Below are positions 22,996 to 40,900 of a DNA stretch of 64,000 nt, piece by piece (the stretch's first letter is position 1; each line of letters starts with the position of its first letter). Source of the stretch: Triglochin maritima (lineage: Eukaryota > Streptophyta > Magnoliopsida > Alismatales > Juncaginaceae); contig OY821777.1 in NCBI GenBank assembly GCA_963682175.1, positions 4,791,501 through 4,855,500 on the forward strand. The letters are read 5' to 3'. Under the pieces are notes generated by a model that saw only the letters and a list, made by a program, of their open reading frames with translations, was not told the origin of the DNA and searched no databases. Made by a program: the position numbers and the translations under genes.

Positions 22996-24044
22996 GTGAG
23001 ACACTGGTGTGAACTTAACCAAGTGTTGGTATCATGTCTGTCTTAAGGGTAGATAGTCAAGAGTTCTCTTCTTTTCCACTGGATGGTGGAAGGAAAGAAG
23101 AAATGTTGTACTCATATGATACGGATTCTGTGGTTTGAGGATGTGAAGTTTTTGTCGTTGATAATTAAAACAATTGCAAGGAATCCACTACATCAAGTGG
23201 ATATGTCAAATATTGAAGAAAAAAACCCATTAAAATTGCAACATAGGTCTAAGAAATGCAATCCTATACTTCTGAGAAAGTAAAATTGTAGCACTCAGTT
23301 GGAGTCTTGAGAGCTATTGTCCTATGTACCTAGCCTTAGTTTTTGGAAGTTAAAAGGGCGGTGAAGAAACCGGATGTAACATCATACCAACTCCAAGCAT
23401 GGTCTGTTGACCAGTGGGGTCATTCTTAAGTCGTATTGTCAACTCTCGTAAACACGAAAAATAATCCCAAAATTGACAGAAAATATAGTAGCCTCTATGT
23501 TGCTCAAAAACATAATTAGCGTAACAAACTCCACAAGAGAATTGTTTAGGACATGTTGGACCAATCAATTTTGACAATATGCAATGGAAACTAGTTGCAT
23601 TTATTCATTCATTCATAAGAACTAGTTAGCTCTAGGGATAGAACAGAGAATTGCAATTTGAATTGGAGCCAAATCATATCCCAAAAAACTGGGACACCAA
23701 CAGGTAGTAGGCTCTCTGAAACTATTAAACCATGATATCTTCCTAATCTCCACCTCTAAGTCAACTTCACCTACAAAGTCAACCTAGGACCAACAATCAA
23801 CTAATCATGACTGAAAGATGAAAACAAAAAAGCTAAGCTTCACGAAAGGGCCATGCTTCCATTCCGACGAGTTACGCTAGCAAAAATTGCTCGACGCTCT
23901 GGTAATCAGCGGGAAGGATTCATAACCACTTATTTCTAGCACCGCGGAATGACGAAATCAATTTGCTTTGCTTCATTACCGATACTAAAAAATCAACGTC
24001 TATCCCCAACGGTGGATTGGAGAAGGACGTGATTGGATGCCGCC
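22996..24044. other. Convergent intergenic region, 3' ends of two genes
   Basis: This lies between the inositol-transporter stop and the PFA-DSP stop. No open frame or RNA gene was recognised; it should contain both 3' UTRs. Confidence 0.4.
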
Positions 24045-27558
<3,514 letters not shown>

Positions 27559-27929
27559 ATGACCTGGACGACCTAGTCATCAATTCTTTCTCTTCAAAAT
27601 CAGTTTTCTCTCTCTTCCACATCAGTTTTCTCTTTCCTCAACCAACTTTTTTCTCTTTCATATACTATTCACCTTTTAACCACAACCCAACACAACCCAC
27701 AACAACTTATCTCTCTCCTCCACATCATTTCGGGTTCCATCTTGGTAAAAATTTAAAAAAAAATCTAAAAAATCAAAACAATTATAAAACGTATTTTCAA
27801 AAAAATAATATAAAAAAACTAAAACAAAAAGTTAAAAAAATCAAAACAAAAAAAACTAAAAAATTATTTTTTTATTCGGATGACCCGATCTTCCGGGCGT
27901 CGACCCAAGCTTTTGAACGCCCAGGTCAT
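27559..27929. mobile_element. MITE-like element, copy 1
   Basis: The ends are inverted: atgacctggacg at 27559-27570 and cgcccaggtcat at 27918-27929. The interior is pyrimidine-rich (tcttccacatcag, tcaaccaactt, tattcaccttttaaccacaa) then A-rich. A related copy lies at 51804-52046 with the same internal order. Confidence 0.5.
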
Positions 27930-30900
27930 CTTTGCATGCCAGGGTGCTCTGACCTTGGCATCAAAATGAGTACGAAATATGATTAATCTATTTTTAAACC
28001 CATATAAATATATAATGTCACGTCAATTTAGCGACGCAGTTGCATTTGTAGAAATTCATGCTTAACCACCAATGAGAATACCTCACCAACATCATATGTG
28101 CTCGTGTTAATCATAATTCATTAAGATCGTGTAGTATTGAAAGAAGTTTTGGAAAATTGCAACAAAAACTTGTTGAATTATAATATTGTGTCGCCTCAAT
28201 CTATTTTAGCAAAATTGTATTGAACAAAAATTCCAATATGCACGTATAAGTATCCACTGTTTGTTACATACATATATTAGAATTAGAACTGGGCCTTTAT
28301 GAAAAAGTTAATGTTTTCTTAATTGCTACTAAGTTCTTACATATTTCAACGTAAGTTCCATAGAACTTCTTACAAATAAATCGCACCAAAGTTAGTTTGA
28401 AACTTCAATTCCTAAGTTTCTTTCTTGAAACCATTCACAAATGTGATAGCAGCATCACAGTCAACTCAAACTCTAGAATCTGATAATTCCTAGTAGTCAT
28501 GTCCTTCGCTCCAAAACCAGGTTTCTACGAACCTATTACATTCCCAATCAAACTTCTCAACCATGAAAACTCGTTTATCAAGTCAACTTGGAATTCTTGA
28601 AATTAGTGGCCGAACCACGTTGAGGGCAGGTGCCCCACTCAGATTTTCAATTTTTTTTAAATTCAATCTCATATATGTAAGTGTAATATCTTGAAGTTAG
28701 TGTATAATTGGTTGATTGTGGTTTAATTTGGGGGTTGAAATGAATTAAGATGACATTTTGTTAAAAACTGATTTTAAAATCAACTTGATTGGGATTTTGA
28801 AGTTCTTTTTAACAACTACATTTGGAAGCATTTAGAAGATATCCAAATAAGCTATAATCTTTTGGACTTGTATTGTTGTGTAAGTTTGATAATTTTTTTG
28901 TTGAAAGTGAACATTGCATAGATTTTAGTCAGATGTCGTGGATGTTTGAGATTTGATTTTTTTGATAATGATGTGTAATCTTATTTTTGTAGTACAGTTA
29001 TACTTGTTGACATATATATCTTACTGTGATACTGTCGAGTTCGTTTCTTGGCTAAAAATGAAATGGAAACTCAAAGTAAAATAGCATGTATAAGAAACTT
29101 ATTCATCAAGATCATTCTTTACATAAAAGTTGTAGAATGAATAATAAATATAAAGCCAGTAATTCCATGAAGTAGTAAACGAAAATAACAATGAAAATTA
29201 ATAGTAACAATTATTACAAAAAAATTATTATAATTTTAGGTTATACTTATACACTATTTTGTTCTTTCTATTTGTCTAGATTTTATTGATTTTAAACTTA
29301 AGAACGAACATAGTCAATAAATCTTCCCAAACCACGTGCTTTGTGTTTGGATATTGAAATTTGAGTTGTAAGGAAGAAAAAAAAACTTAACTGATGTGTC
29401 TTTTTTTATGGTTGTAATTTCATTTTGTTTCGATGTTTGAATTTTAACTTGTTCAAGTTTGGAAAAATGTTAAAAATAGGAATGATATTTTTAATTTTTT
29501 AATTAATTTTTTTATTTAAATTATTATTTTTAAGTTGTGGTCCTCCAAAAAATAAATTGACCAATATAAAAGCAATTTGTCCGACCCAAAAAAAAAAGCT
29601 TAGATTTGCTCCCGCTTGAAATTATTATTTCACGTTCAAAGGTCAATGTGACGTATGTTATAAGTAATAAGAACCCACGCCTTGCAGCATGATTTGGTCT
29701 GCCCATGGAAGTCCAATTTGTCTTTTAGATATTTCAAACTTCAAAGGTAGAATAATTGACCTTCCAAACCAGCCTGCAACTAGATTTATTTTTTTGTGCG
29801 ACTTTGTTTGTTTACCCATCTCACGACATCTTACGTTGTGTTTAGCGTATTTCAAACATATTGACCACCCACAGAAGTTGACCAGAATACACAACCACAA
29901 ATCAATGTAAGTGCTGAAATCCATTTACGGTGGGATTATTTGCCGATCATCATCATTGAACAAATAGTTTTGTATCCAAAATATAAGTTTTGCTTGTTTA
30001 GTATGAAGGCAATTTACCTTCTTAGTGTTGCAAATCATGTTTTATCTTTTGATCCAGCTAAGGATGTATTAAACTTAAACTCAGACTCGATATTTGTTTG
30101 GATTCAGCTTGTTAAAACCCTGACTCGACTCGAAACTAAATGAGCCGAGCCACAATTCCAATTTTAAACTCGACTAAATAATTGAGTCAGCTCGGCTCGA
30201 TTCATTTAAAACTCGTAACGTTGAAAAGTTATATATTTATATGTATAACTGTCTTTATATACATATACATATTTATTTTAGATATAATAATATTGATTTA
30301 TAAGAAAATATTGTGTAAAAACTAAAACATATCAGTTAAAAATCACGCAACAATATAATTTGTGTTAACTTTTGTGTACAAAATATCTAAATTTCTTATT
30401 ATTCATGATAAGCAACTATAATAAATGAGTTCGTATAGGCTTGTTGATACCTTATCAAGTTGAACTTGAACATTGGTACGCTCGATTGGGTTTGTTTTGT
30501 TTACACCCTTATATTTATCCAACACTTCATTTTAGTACTTCATTTGAGGAGCGTTACTTATTTTTCATGGCACATGAGCTTTTAGTGTATGATTGGTTTG
30601 AAAGAAGTGTACCAACTCTACCACTCTAATATAATTTAAAGATGTAGATTGGTATTTTTGGGATTGGTTTAAAATTGTGTCCCCTGTTATAATCGTAGTG
30701 GCAAAAATATTTTGTACGTACTCCCACATTTTGCATAATTTGTCATGCTTTTAGTGAAAAACAAAGAAAGTATTAGTTGTGTGCCTTGAAAACATGTGTC
30801 GAGCTCAAGTATATAACCAATACCAAATAGGTCGCGTCCTATTTCAACACGATGGGCTCATTTACGAAGTTATTGAAATTTTGAGTTAGGTCAACCGATT

Positions 30901-30992
30901 AACAAATGACCAATTGTTTTTTGGCGACGACAAAACCTATGAAGAGTTATTTTGGACATTCATACTCCATCATTTGTGTGCCTTAAGCTCAA

Positions 30993-31053
<61 letters not shown>

Positions 31054-31570
31054 CTTTATCATTTTGGGTTCAAGGTGTGTGAAACTCCATTCTTGGAGCC
31101 ACCAAATGTGGTTGGAAACACCGTTAAGGGTCTATACTCCTTTGAGCCACCTATTGTGAATTATTATCTCTTAGAGTTATCTTCTACTTTTAACCACCTA
31201 TTGTGGATGTCTTTTCTTCGAGTTACCGCTTGAAGAGGAAGTTGAGAGGTTGAATGCTATAGAGGTTAGGGTTTCATCCCTTTACTAAGCATCCATGATC
31301 TATGTTGATGCTTGAAGATTAGAGATATGAGAGGAATGATATTTAGGGTCTATTGGTGTTCCTTGGTGGTTGTATTCTTCTCTAAGTTCTCTCATATTGG
31401 ATAGCTAGCCTATGCTCTCATTTATCTATCTTTTATTATGAAGATTAGATTAACAATCTTGTTAAACTTTGGATTTGTTGATTGGAAATTTATTGTACTC
31501 AAAGTGTAACCATCGAGAGCATCAATCTAGCTCCAAGCTATTACCTCCATGTTGTAGTTTGTCACCGTGT
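27930..31570. other. Gene-poor AT-rich stretch
   Basis: No supported gene or RNA. Features are an (AT)n microsatellite at 30995-31050, degenerate ctcgactc-rich repeat at about 30110-30220, and low-complexity T- and A-runs. The 31060-31570 part is less AT-rich and may be an old retroelement fragment, but no protein is readable. Confidence 0.4.
30995..31050. repeat. (AT)n microsatellite, 56 bp
   Basis: Uninterrupted alternating AT. Confidence 0.98.
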
Positions 31571-31575
31571 ATTAT

Positions 31576-33614
31576 TGTGAGAACCTAATCCTTTTGATTA
31601 AGGTTAATTAAGTTTAAGAACTTTAATCCTATTTAAGTGAGAGTATAAGCAAACTCAACCCATTTCTTCCATTTTCTTTCTCTCTCTTTTTCTTCTCTCT
31701 CTCCCTCAACTCTATCTCTCAACTTTTTCTCTCTCTCACTTCTAGTTCGGTGGCAAGGAAAGGAGGAGAAGCGGGTGCGTCGGCAAGTCAAGTTCGTCGG
31801 AGTTCAAGGAAGGTGTGGAGGTTCGCGTTCGTGTGAGGAGTTCGCCGGAGATACACTCTTTTTCATGGAGGGGTCGTCGTTGCTCTTCGAAAGCTTTTCC
31901 AAGCTTTCAAGGTATGTCAAGCCTTGCTTTTACGCCCACCTAAGCTTGTGTGAGTGTTTGAGTGTTCGACGGTAGGCCGAATTGCTCGTCAGAATAGTGC
32001 AGCAAAATTTCTGCTCTGTTCTGTCGACCGACGCATGTTTTCGGTCGACCGGTCGTAGTGTAATTTGGGCGTTCTTTCTCGCACCGGTCGAACGATACCC
32101 TAGGGTGGTTGACCGATTGTACGTTTGAGCGAGAAAATGAAGACCCTGGGTGTTTTCGGTCGACCAGGTCCCTTTTGCTGTTCGACCGAACGCACTGTTG
32201 TATGTCGGTTGGGGGCGTTGACCATCTAAACGTCCGACCGCCGCATTGACCATTCCAACCGGACGTACTGTTTTAAGTCGGTTGGGGGTGTAGACTTCTA
32301 AACGGTCGACTGCCCTGAGATCCCATTCGACCAATGACTTAAGTTTGGTTCGACCGATTCATATTTCGGTCGACCGGTGATGACTTAGAGTAATGTTGAA
32401 GTCCCTGATGTTTTTCGGTCGACCGGAAGCCCCTTGTCGTTCGATCGTTGGGGATGTGTTATTTAATATTATTTTATGGCGTAGACCTTCTAAACGGTCG
32501 ACCGTCCAGAGACTTTTGTTGGAGCGTTTGATGTTTGTTTGGTTCGACCGTTGGATTGTGGTTCGAACCAATTACCGGATTTTACGACCCATTGGTCGAC
32601 CGTATGACCTTTTTCGGTCGACCGTTGGAGCCCAATAATTGCATTGTTTGTTTATGAGTGTGTTGGTGCGTGGATTGTGTTTACTGCTTATGTTACCATG
32701 ATATGACATGTGCATTGAGACCTAGGTAGTAGACTTGTGGGATCATATTCCCCTTTGCATGATCTATATGATATGACTCTACAGAGCAAGATGATTGTCG
32801 GCCTGTGTGCAACAGAGATGACATTAGCCTTTGTGGCGACGGAGATGACTGTTAGCCCTTGTGCAACAGAGTTCTAAGCCTTAGCTTGTGTGGCGACGGA
32901 GATGACTGACTGATGTTGTTTCGACGAGTATGATCGTCTAGCCGTGGCACGGCTGGCGAGTATGACCGAGCAGAGTGACGACTCTGGCGGATTGTGGTCT
33001 TCGACCACTGATCAGATCTGATGATGACTCGGAAGTACGTGTGACCCTCACCGAACCTATATAACTAGTGTAGCGGCGAGTAAGGGTGTGTCACATACTT
33101 TCCGTATGACCGCATGTGCCTGCGGTGGGTATCTACGGATGTTCAAAACTAAATGTATGACTAATGAACCCTGGTTGGGGAAATGACTATAATGACTTAT
33201 GACCTGATGACTCGGTTGGGGAATGTTCTGTTATGATTTATGTTTTGCATAATACTAGTATGATAGGTCATGTTTCACATTGCATGTAGGTGAGTTTGGC
33301 ATAAGGGGTTTCCTTAGGGGAACTCACGACATTGTTGCTTTATTTTCAGGTTCCCCTTCGGGAGCTGTTTTGGGTGGTGACTGAGGACGAGTGCATTTTG
33401 GAGTTGGGTCCTCGTGTCTATTTGAGGTTATTATGACTACTTGTATATCTGTATATTGTATTTTGATGTAGTCATTCTTTTGACAACTCCTGTATACGGT
33501 GCAACATCATATATTATATATATCTTCGAGTAGCGTCCCCTGTGTTGATGTTGATATCCTTTGATTATCCTTTTATTAAAAGTTTAAAATTTCTACTGTT
33601 TTGGGAATGTTGCA
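31576..33614. mobile_element. Solo LTR of a retrotransposon, 2.04 kb, with 5-bp target duplication
   Basis: The element begins TGTGAGAACC and ends GGAATGTTGCA, giving the TG...CA termini expected of an LTR. It is flanked by a perfect ATTAT duplication at 31571-31575 and 33615-33619. Inside, a TATA-like agtataagcaaac (about 31645) precedes a pyrimidine-rich leader. There is a cluster of GGTCGACC motifs at 32040-32625 and a conserved-looking 3' part (ggggaactcacgacattg). No gag or pol sequence is present and only one LTR occurs, so it is best explained by LTR-LTR recombination. The long LTR suggests a Ty3/gypsy chromovirus type, but this is not proven. Confidence 0.88.
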
Positions 33615-33619
33615 ATTAT

Positions 33620-34222
33620 TGTTTACACCATTGTGAAACTCATCCGTCTCCGCTCGTAGTTTTTCTAGATTTGAGTTTTCACGTATCGCTTGCGGTTTGC
33701 TTCAATTTTTTGCTTGATTTTATAGATAGACAGATGCATGTCAGGTGTTTGTGAAATTATCATAATAGCTCTTATATTGAGATTTCGACAACTCATCAAC
33801 ATTTCCGCATCATTATGACTCAGTACACAATTCTTGATCCTAACAATCTAACATAATCGCCATATTACATTTATGGTTTGAATAATCCGAGACCTTTTAG
33901 TAATCCACTCGTACACAATTATTTATTAATCTTAAAGTCAAATTTTCGATTTCAAAAGTATATTTCTCAACTTTCCGACCAACTTCCTCTGAACTAATTA
34001 CATTGTAATAGCAAAAGTTTTCGACGTTTGAAATGTTTAGCGGCCATCAGATTAAGAGAGTTATGATCTGTAGGTTCAAATTGATTTGACTATGGTTCAG
34101 ACCATTGATTAGGTGGACTCCATCCAAGTCGAGACCACACCCACCGTCAAGTTCCAATTCCATGTATGGTAGTGTGTCCCATTTATATTAGGTCATCTAA
34201 AAGAAATTATCTGATCCAATGT
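33620..34222. other. Spacer, no gene seen
   Basis: AT-rich sequence between the solo LTR and the foldback element. There are no convincing frames. Confidence 0.4.
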
Positions 34223-34921
34223 CATTATCTTTATGGGTCATGCCATTCAGAATTCATAAATATCATTTATTTGTTATAAATTTTACAAAAAAAACACTTG
34301 AATAATTTGATAAATGTTTTTCAACTATCTACTCTCTCATCTTTCTCTCTATCTGTCTTCTATCACTACAGTTAAACGTTTAATTATTAAACTAACAAAT
34401 GTGATATTTTTAATTTAATTTTAAAAAATATTTAATCTGTGTAAAAAAATATTTTTTTTCAAAATATGTTTTCTATTTTTTTTTGAAAATTTTAACTTTT
34501 ATTAATTTCCTTAAAAAGTATTTATTTATTATCAAATTCTTTTACTAAATATATTAAAATCATGAAGTTGAAATAAGATAAATAAAAATAAATAGTTTTT
34601 AGAAAAATAATTAATTATTTTGTAATTTTAAAATATAAAAAAATTATCAAATTTTATTAGTTTAGTAACCAAGCCATTAGTTTTAGTGAGAGAAAAAGAA
34701 GAGATGAGAAAGAAAGGAGAGAGATGTGAGAGAAAATAAATAAGTGAAAAGAAATTTATAAATTTTTTGAGTGATTTTTGCAAATTACAACACATATAAT
34801 AAAATTTATGAATTCTCACTTTTTTCATGATGATTATGTAAAATTTTCATTTAATATTAATATAACTAACGAAATTTAACGAAATGACATAACCAAAAAA
34901 ATATTGACGTGGTAGATAATG
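34223..34921. mobile_element. Foldback/MITE-like element with ~200-bp inverted arms
   Basis: The left arm (34223 to about 34415) and right arm (about 34660-34921) are inverted relatives. Shared blocks are cattatct, gaattcataaat, caaaaa..cact, ctctctcatctttctctc and ttactaaactaa. The arms are diverged, and a target duplication was not found. The transcript of either strand could form a long hairpin. Confidence 0.5.
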
Positions 34922-37900
34922 TTAGTGTTTTTCTGTGGTAGTAAACCAAATAATTTTATTCAGATGACATATCTCCAATTCCGTAAATTGTTTTCGTGTA
35001 AGCAAATCACCTTTTATATTAATAAATCAAAATATATTAATATTGCAAAAGGTCGTAGTTCAATAGTATAGAGTAAATTTATAGAGTCCCCTCCCATTTT
35101 GATTTTAATGATTTGATGACTCAAAATTTCCTGAGATTCATTTTTATACAAGAAGTAATGGTTTGCGGTTCTAAAGCAAAGCTCACATTATTTTCATCAG
35201 GACATGTTTGACTGGCAAATTAAGGAAACCACGCCCGTGGAATTTCCAATTTTACCTTTCATTTCTCAATTTAAAATGTCACTTTTTTTCAAAAGGGTTT
35301 AAAATGTCACTTTAGTATTGTCATGTTTCGGCTATTTGATGAAATTGGTGGGCAGTTGTGTGATGCACCAAAAAGCCTCGCAGGAAGAATTCAACTTGGA
35401 AGATGATGAACTCTTGTATAATGCTTAATAAAAATAACTAAAGTATTAATTAATAATAACAAAAAAAAATTCTCACGTACAATACCGAAGTACCGCAACC
35501 AGCCTACCATGAATGATGTTTGAGCGGTTTTGTGAAAATAATAAATTCGTTTGCAAAAACAAAATATGATTAAATCGACAAAGGTTGCTTCGTTATCATA
35601 TTACGTTCGTGTAAAGTAAAACATTTAAGTAAGCACCGCATGCTTTTCTACGTTCGCTTCCTTGATTCCCCATCTTCATACGGCATTCTTTCCTCCTTTC
35701 ATCATTAATCATTTTTAATTTTGACTACAAGAAGAGTTTTCCTATATGAGATTTTTGCGCTCCCCTGGGGAAAAACACATGCCGATTTACTGACAAATTT
35801 TCAAAATCATAGGAGCAGCTCCCAGTACCACATAAGATAAATTAATTTGCAGTGTTAAGTTTTAAATGATATTAAGATGTTGTGAATCTTACAAGCATGT
35901 ATTGAAAGAACAACTAAGCTTACAGGTCTTGAATTTTTAGAAGTCAAAGGAAAATAGATTCTCAAATCCAATTGTGTATTTCAGGTGCAAATTTACGCAT
36001 GGAGCATGTGGTCACACACACATTAGGAGATTGAATAGGAATTGATAAAATAATATACCACCAAACATTGTACATGATTTAAGATATGCGCCGGTAGGTT
36101 TGCCATTTGCGACTCATGGCTGAAACAAGTTAACAGCTTGAAAGAAAAAGATTTCCCCCGAAATAGACATCTCCACTGCTAGTTCTTTATTGTAATTCTC
36201 AGTATTATTTACCAGGATTTTAATTATGATTTTGTATGTCTAGTTATGATGTCTTATGGTGGGTGGAAAAGAAAGGAAGTATGCATGAAAGTGGAAGTAC
36301 ATTCCATGGAATATGCCAACAGTATTGGTGGTGACTGGTGAGTTCCCACGTCCACATGCCCACAACCCCACTACCCTTTTTCTTAAGATTTGGCTCTTTT
36401 TCTTTTTGGTGCGTCTTCTCTTCGCCACTTATTGTTCGTTTCTTGTCTAATAGTTCTCTACTCTACTTAGCTTCCTTTTCTCCTTTTACACCCTCGCATT
36501 TTCCTTTCTTTCCGAAAGGGATTACATGGTTTATATTAGTTGGTAATGATATTCGAATTGTCTTAATACAGTTTTTTTGCACTTTATGCTTAATGGTTCG
36601 TTGCACGTTGATGCCACCATAAACTATGATCAAAAGGCGTAACCGAAAACAATTGGTCTTCATCATTTAAAATATTAAAATGATGTTTCTTCTTTATTAT
36701 ACCCAATCTAGCGACTTTACTTTAGAAAGGCAGCAACCAACAAGAGAGCATCTAAGCATTGGCACCAAAACAGATAACCTAACGTATCCATGTCACATCA
36801 CACGATGTTTACATCTTCAAGCCTTACTTACACGATCGGTGATGATGGCATATGCTTGTGGCACCTCTCTCTTTTCTGAAAGCAGAGTGGAGACGACATG
36901 CACTTGAACAAAAGCGACACTTACGAAAGACACAAGACATGAACTCCTAACCACCAGTTGTGTTTTTGGTAGTTTGCGTGATAGTAGACGACTGATTCGT
37001 TGGTTGCTTCGGAATTAAACTTTATACGACCAAAGTGTCATGTGAATCTTGGTTCGATTGCTTTCTTGACCCATCCATCGCGCCTTCAGTAGCAGGATTT
37101 GTGGTTAACTTTTGCCGTTTTGAACATGTAAATTCTGAATGTGGTTCTTAATTTAAGGGTCTTAATAGAAAAATTAATTAGAGGTAATTTGTGACTTATC
37201 TCCCTGAACAAATTATCAAAATCAAAATGATCCTCTCAGCAAGGTAAAATACATCAAGCCCTTCAGGTAGTTCGTCTGCCATAATGTGTCTTTTATGTCA
37301 AATACACATTTAAATTCTGAATGTGGTTTTAAAAAGTTCAACAATGACCGATTGACCGTAGACTTTCAAAGAAAAATGTAAATCATTTGATCCACATAAA
37401 AGTTCACAGTTAAACACTTACAAACTAATAAACATAAGACTTTAAGGAAATCAAGCACTCTAAAATAAACAACGCATTACGAAAGCGAAGAAATTTGGTC
37501 CTCTCACACCAAAGTTAGGTGCACTTCATGCTCAATTATGAGATTTCAAGAATATATATATATACAAAATATATATTTCAATTTTAAATGTTTCCCTACC
37601 TAAAAGGTTAAAACTCCTTTGGAGATTGAGTGGTGTTTGGTTTGAGTCACGTAGTATCCCGTATCTCAAGAATCCAACTCCTAACATCAATTGCCAAAGA
37701 AGTTGGCCCCACCAAACTTACTCTCTCACCCAAACCAATAAACAAATCCCCACCACCGGTGAAACTCCCCCTATCCAGCTTCAAAATGTTGCATTGAAAT
37801 CCGAACTGAAAGTTGACCCATTTGGCTACACCTTCGGCACTATAGAAGCTTATGGGGACTTTAAGGAGCCGGAGAAAACTGGAACCAAACCCACCCTCAA

Positions 37901-40900
37901 ACATAGCATCTTCCAATTTATGCATCAGACATCCAATTCACCATATATTTGACTAGCTTTTGTCAAGTGACAGGGTTTTTTAAAATTAGTCCTGAAAGTA
38001 AACCTGCACTTGGAAATTTATTTCTTCATCTTGTGTTTTGAAGATAATCTTAAATAATTATTTCAACAAACTCAACGTTTCTACCCTTACATCTTGAATT
38101 TTAGGACACAAATGAGTTGAACGCAATCCAGTAAAGTAAAGCTAATGTCTGCTTTTGGTATTCGAAGTAAATGTTATCGGAAGTGCTCAGTGTGGTGGAA
38201 TGACACCATCGAACTAAAAAAATAATGACGGACCTCCTCGAAAGAAAATCATTAGGAATCTCCTAAAGAAAAGTACAATCTCCATTTCTGTAATCTGATC
38301 ATTTTATTGTATCTAAGAACTGTATAATACGACATAAATATTCCTTTGCTTTTGATATTCCATTCTTTTGAATGTAATTATGAATATAATTAGGAACTTC
38401 ATTGGTCCACAAAAGTAAAAAGTGGTACTAAGAGTATAGCTTTTGAAATCACCACATTGGAAGGTCAATAGGGAGACAATGAAGCTTCAGATCTCAACTC
38501 CGGTTCCCGATTCTAGATTCGAATTTTCAATCAGAAAAGAATTTCCCTTTTGAACTTTTTACCATATCGAATTTAAAATTATCAACTCTGGCTCAGCTTA
38601 ATGTAGTAACCACTAACTAGAACAACGTAATCCCACTAGGAAGCATCAAAACCAATAATTTCCCCGCATCTAATGTTTTAAGTTATCTACACTTGGTATC
38701 TTATAAAGACTTTTAACAATATATTATATTTTATGCTAAGGGCTAGAGTGACCTAACCATTATCATCACCATTCACCATCCAATGTGTTGAGGTAAAAAG
38801 TCTCCCAACCATTGAATAATACAGCAAAACCAAAAAATAGAAAAAAGGCACAAGTACTGAGAATGTGGATGAGAAATAAAGCGAAAGGCAATAGATTTAT
38901 GTATTTTGCATAACTTAACATGAATTTTTTTTATTGCATGTAGTGGTCAAGGTCCAATGAACCATCAAAGATGTTGCAAACACATAGGATACCCACGAAA
39001 CAAAATTTCCAATCACTAGACTTGTTTCCAATCACTATTGGTCCATGCTTAATCAAACCCCACCACAAAACTGGTGAGGTAGCCAAGATTCAAGAATTGG
39101 GTCTGATTAAGTTGAGGCCCCGCTGGTTTTGGTGTTGTGTGGAAAACTAACTTATAGTGTTCAATTGGGAAAGAGATGTTTTAAATTAATATATTTTTGG
39201 CCCACAGATGAGTGGATGCGTTGAATGCTTCATTTCAGGGCTTGAAATCCCCACGAGTACATAAGCTTACAACAGCATTATTGAACAACTCAAGATGGGT
39301 GATACAGTGATACTGATACCCCATGCTCATTGATTTACACGTATTTCCGAGTCATCGATCTCCAATTATTGTGGCATTGGATCACCTATATCACTATATG
39401 TCAGGATATATGAATATTTTTTTATTTATTTATGTATACATCCAAGAAAGTTGAAGTTAACCCCAATATTGGAGAAATTTATTCAACATAGTCTGAAATG
39501 ATTTGGACATTTACAAAGAATACTTATGGAGACACCGATTAGAATGAGTGTGTTTAGCAATGATTAATACATTAAAAAATGGAGATAACCAAAATTAACT
39601 TTGGTAAACGATTAAAAGAGACCTAAACCAAAGATTCAATGTTGAATAGGAGGGCATGAAAAAAGATTTTCCACTTGTCGTAATCGTAATTCTTTTGAAT
39701 TTATTTCTAACCAATAACTAATTTGAGATTAAAGATTTTGTTGTGGTTGCATTACGTATACGCGTTACGTATACATCCAAGCTATTGACCAGCTATGTTT
39801 TTTTATATACGAAATTGCTAATGTTAGTCTAGTCGGACATGCACGTCCAATTAATGAAAGAAAAATACAGGTGTTCGTTGAGATCCATGGGGATTAGGTT
39901 AGCATGTGTAGCACCATCATGCGAAGAATCTTGTTGGGACAAGCATACTTTTTTTTCTCCTTCAAACTAGTATTATATATACGTACACAATTCCGAAAGA
40001 TCGTATGATACTGTATAGTATGATAATAAGAGTATAAGACTGTAGGAGACCAATGATATGAACTGTTTCTTTTCATTACCATTTCCAAGGTTACCCGGAT
40101 ATTTATGTCACCATCTGCCTACGATAGGAAATATCAATCTATCATGTGTTTGCAGGTCTCTCGCAAAGGTCTCACCTTAATTAATCGTATTCAATTTGTA
40201 TGGTAGTTATAAATCAAGAAGTTTCATAATAAGTTGGATGCCCATGGCAATACCGAATGGATCCATATTGATATGGTAGATTGATAGTTTAATATCTTTG
40301 ATTTTGGAATACTATATATCGATAATCCTTTCAGTTTTTATATTTGTTTGAATTCAAAGGGTATAGATAGCGTATTTAGAATCAAAAGTATAATATGCGT
40401 GAAAGAATCCTTCAGTTTATCTTTATGCAAACATATACATCGAGTATTATTTTAGGCTTGAATACCTAAAACTAAAACGATATGAATTGTACTGTCGAGG
40501 ATGTGTGAGTTTACATGCACACCTGTTGAGTGTTGACAAAACTTAATTATATATATGCAACGTAACCACATAAGTAGTAACTTACATCGGGGTTTTCGTC
40601 AACAGTTGGTTTGTCGTCTGGTACATGTTATCCATATCATATCATAGATGTCACTCAAGGTTCTCACCTTTCTTGTGGGGTTCTTCTGTTGAAAATTAAT
40701 GCATGCAATATTAGACACCTTGAAGGCTTGTATTTGTAATGTGCGTTCTAACAGAAAGTTAGATATCTGACGATGACAAAGTTTCCAAGAATATAATTAT
40801 CGACTAAATGAGAGAACTTCAAGTGTGTGGATGTAATAAACACAAACATATTAAAAGAACAATCAAATATTTCACAATTCAGTCCAAATGTCATCTAACT

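Noticed and set aside
37626..37952. Overlapping ~100-codon frames on both strands
   Set aside because: They have no domain, splice partners or promoter features that I could recognise.
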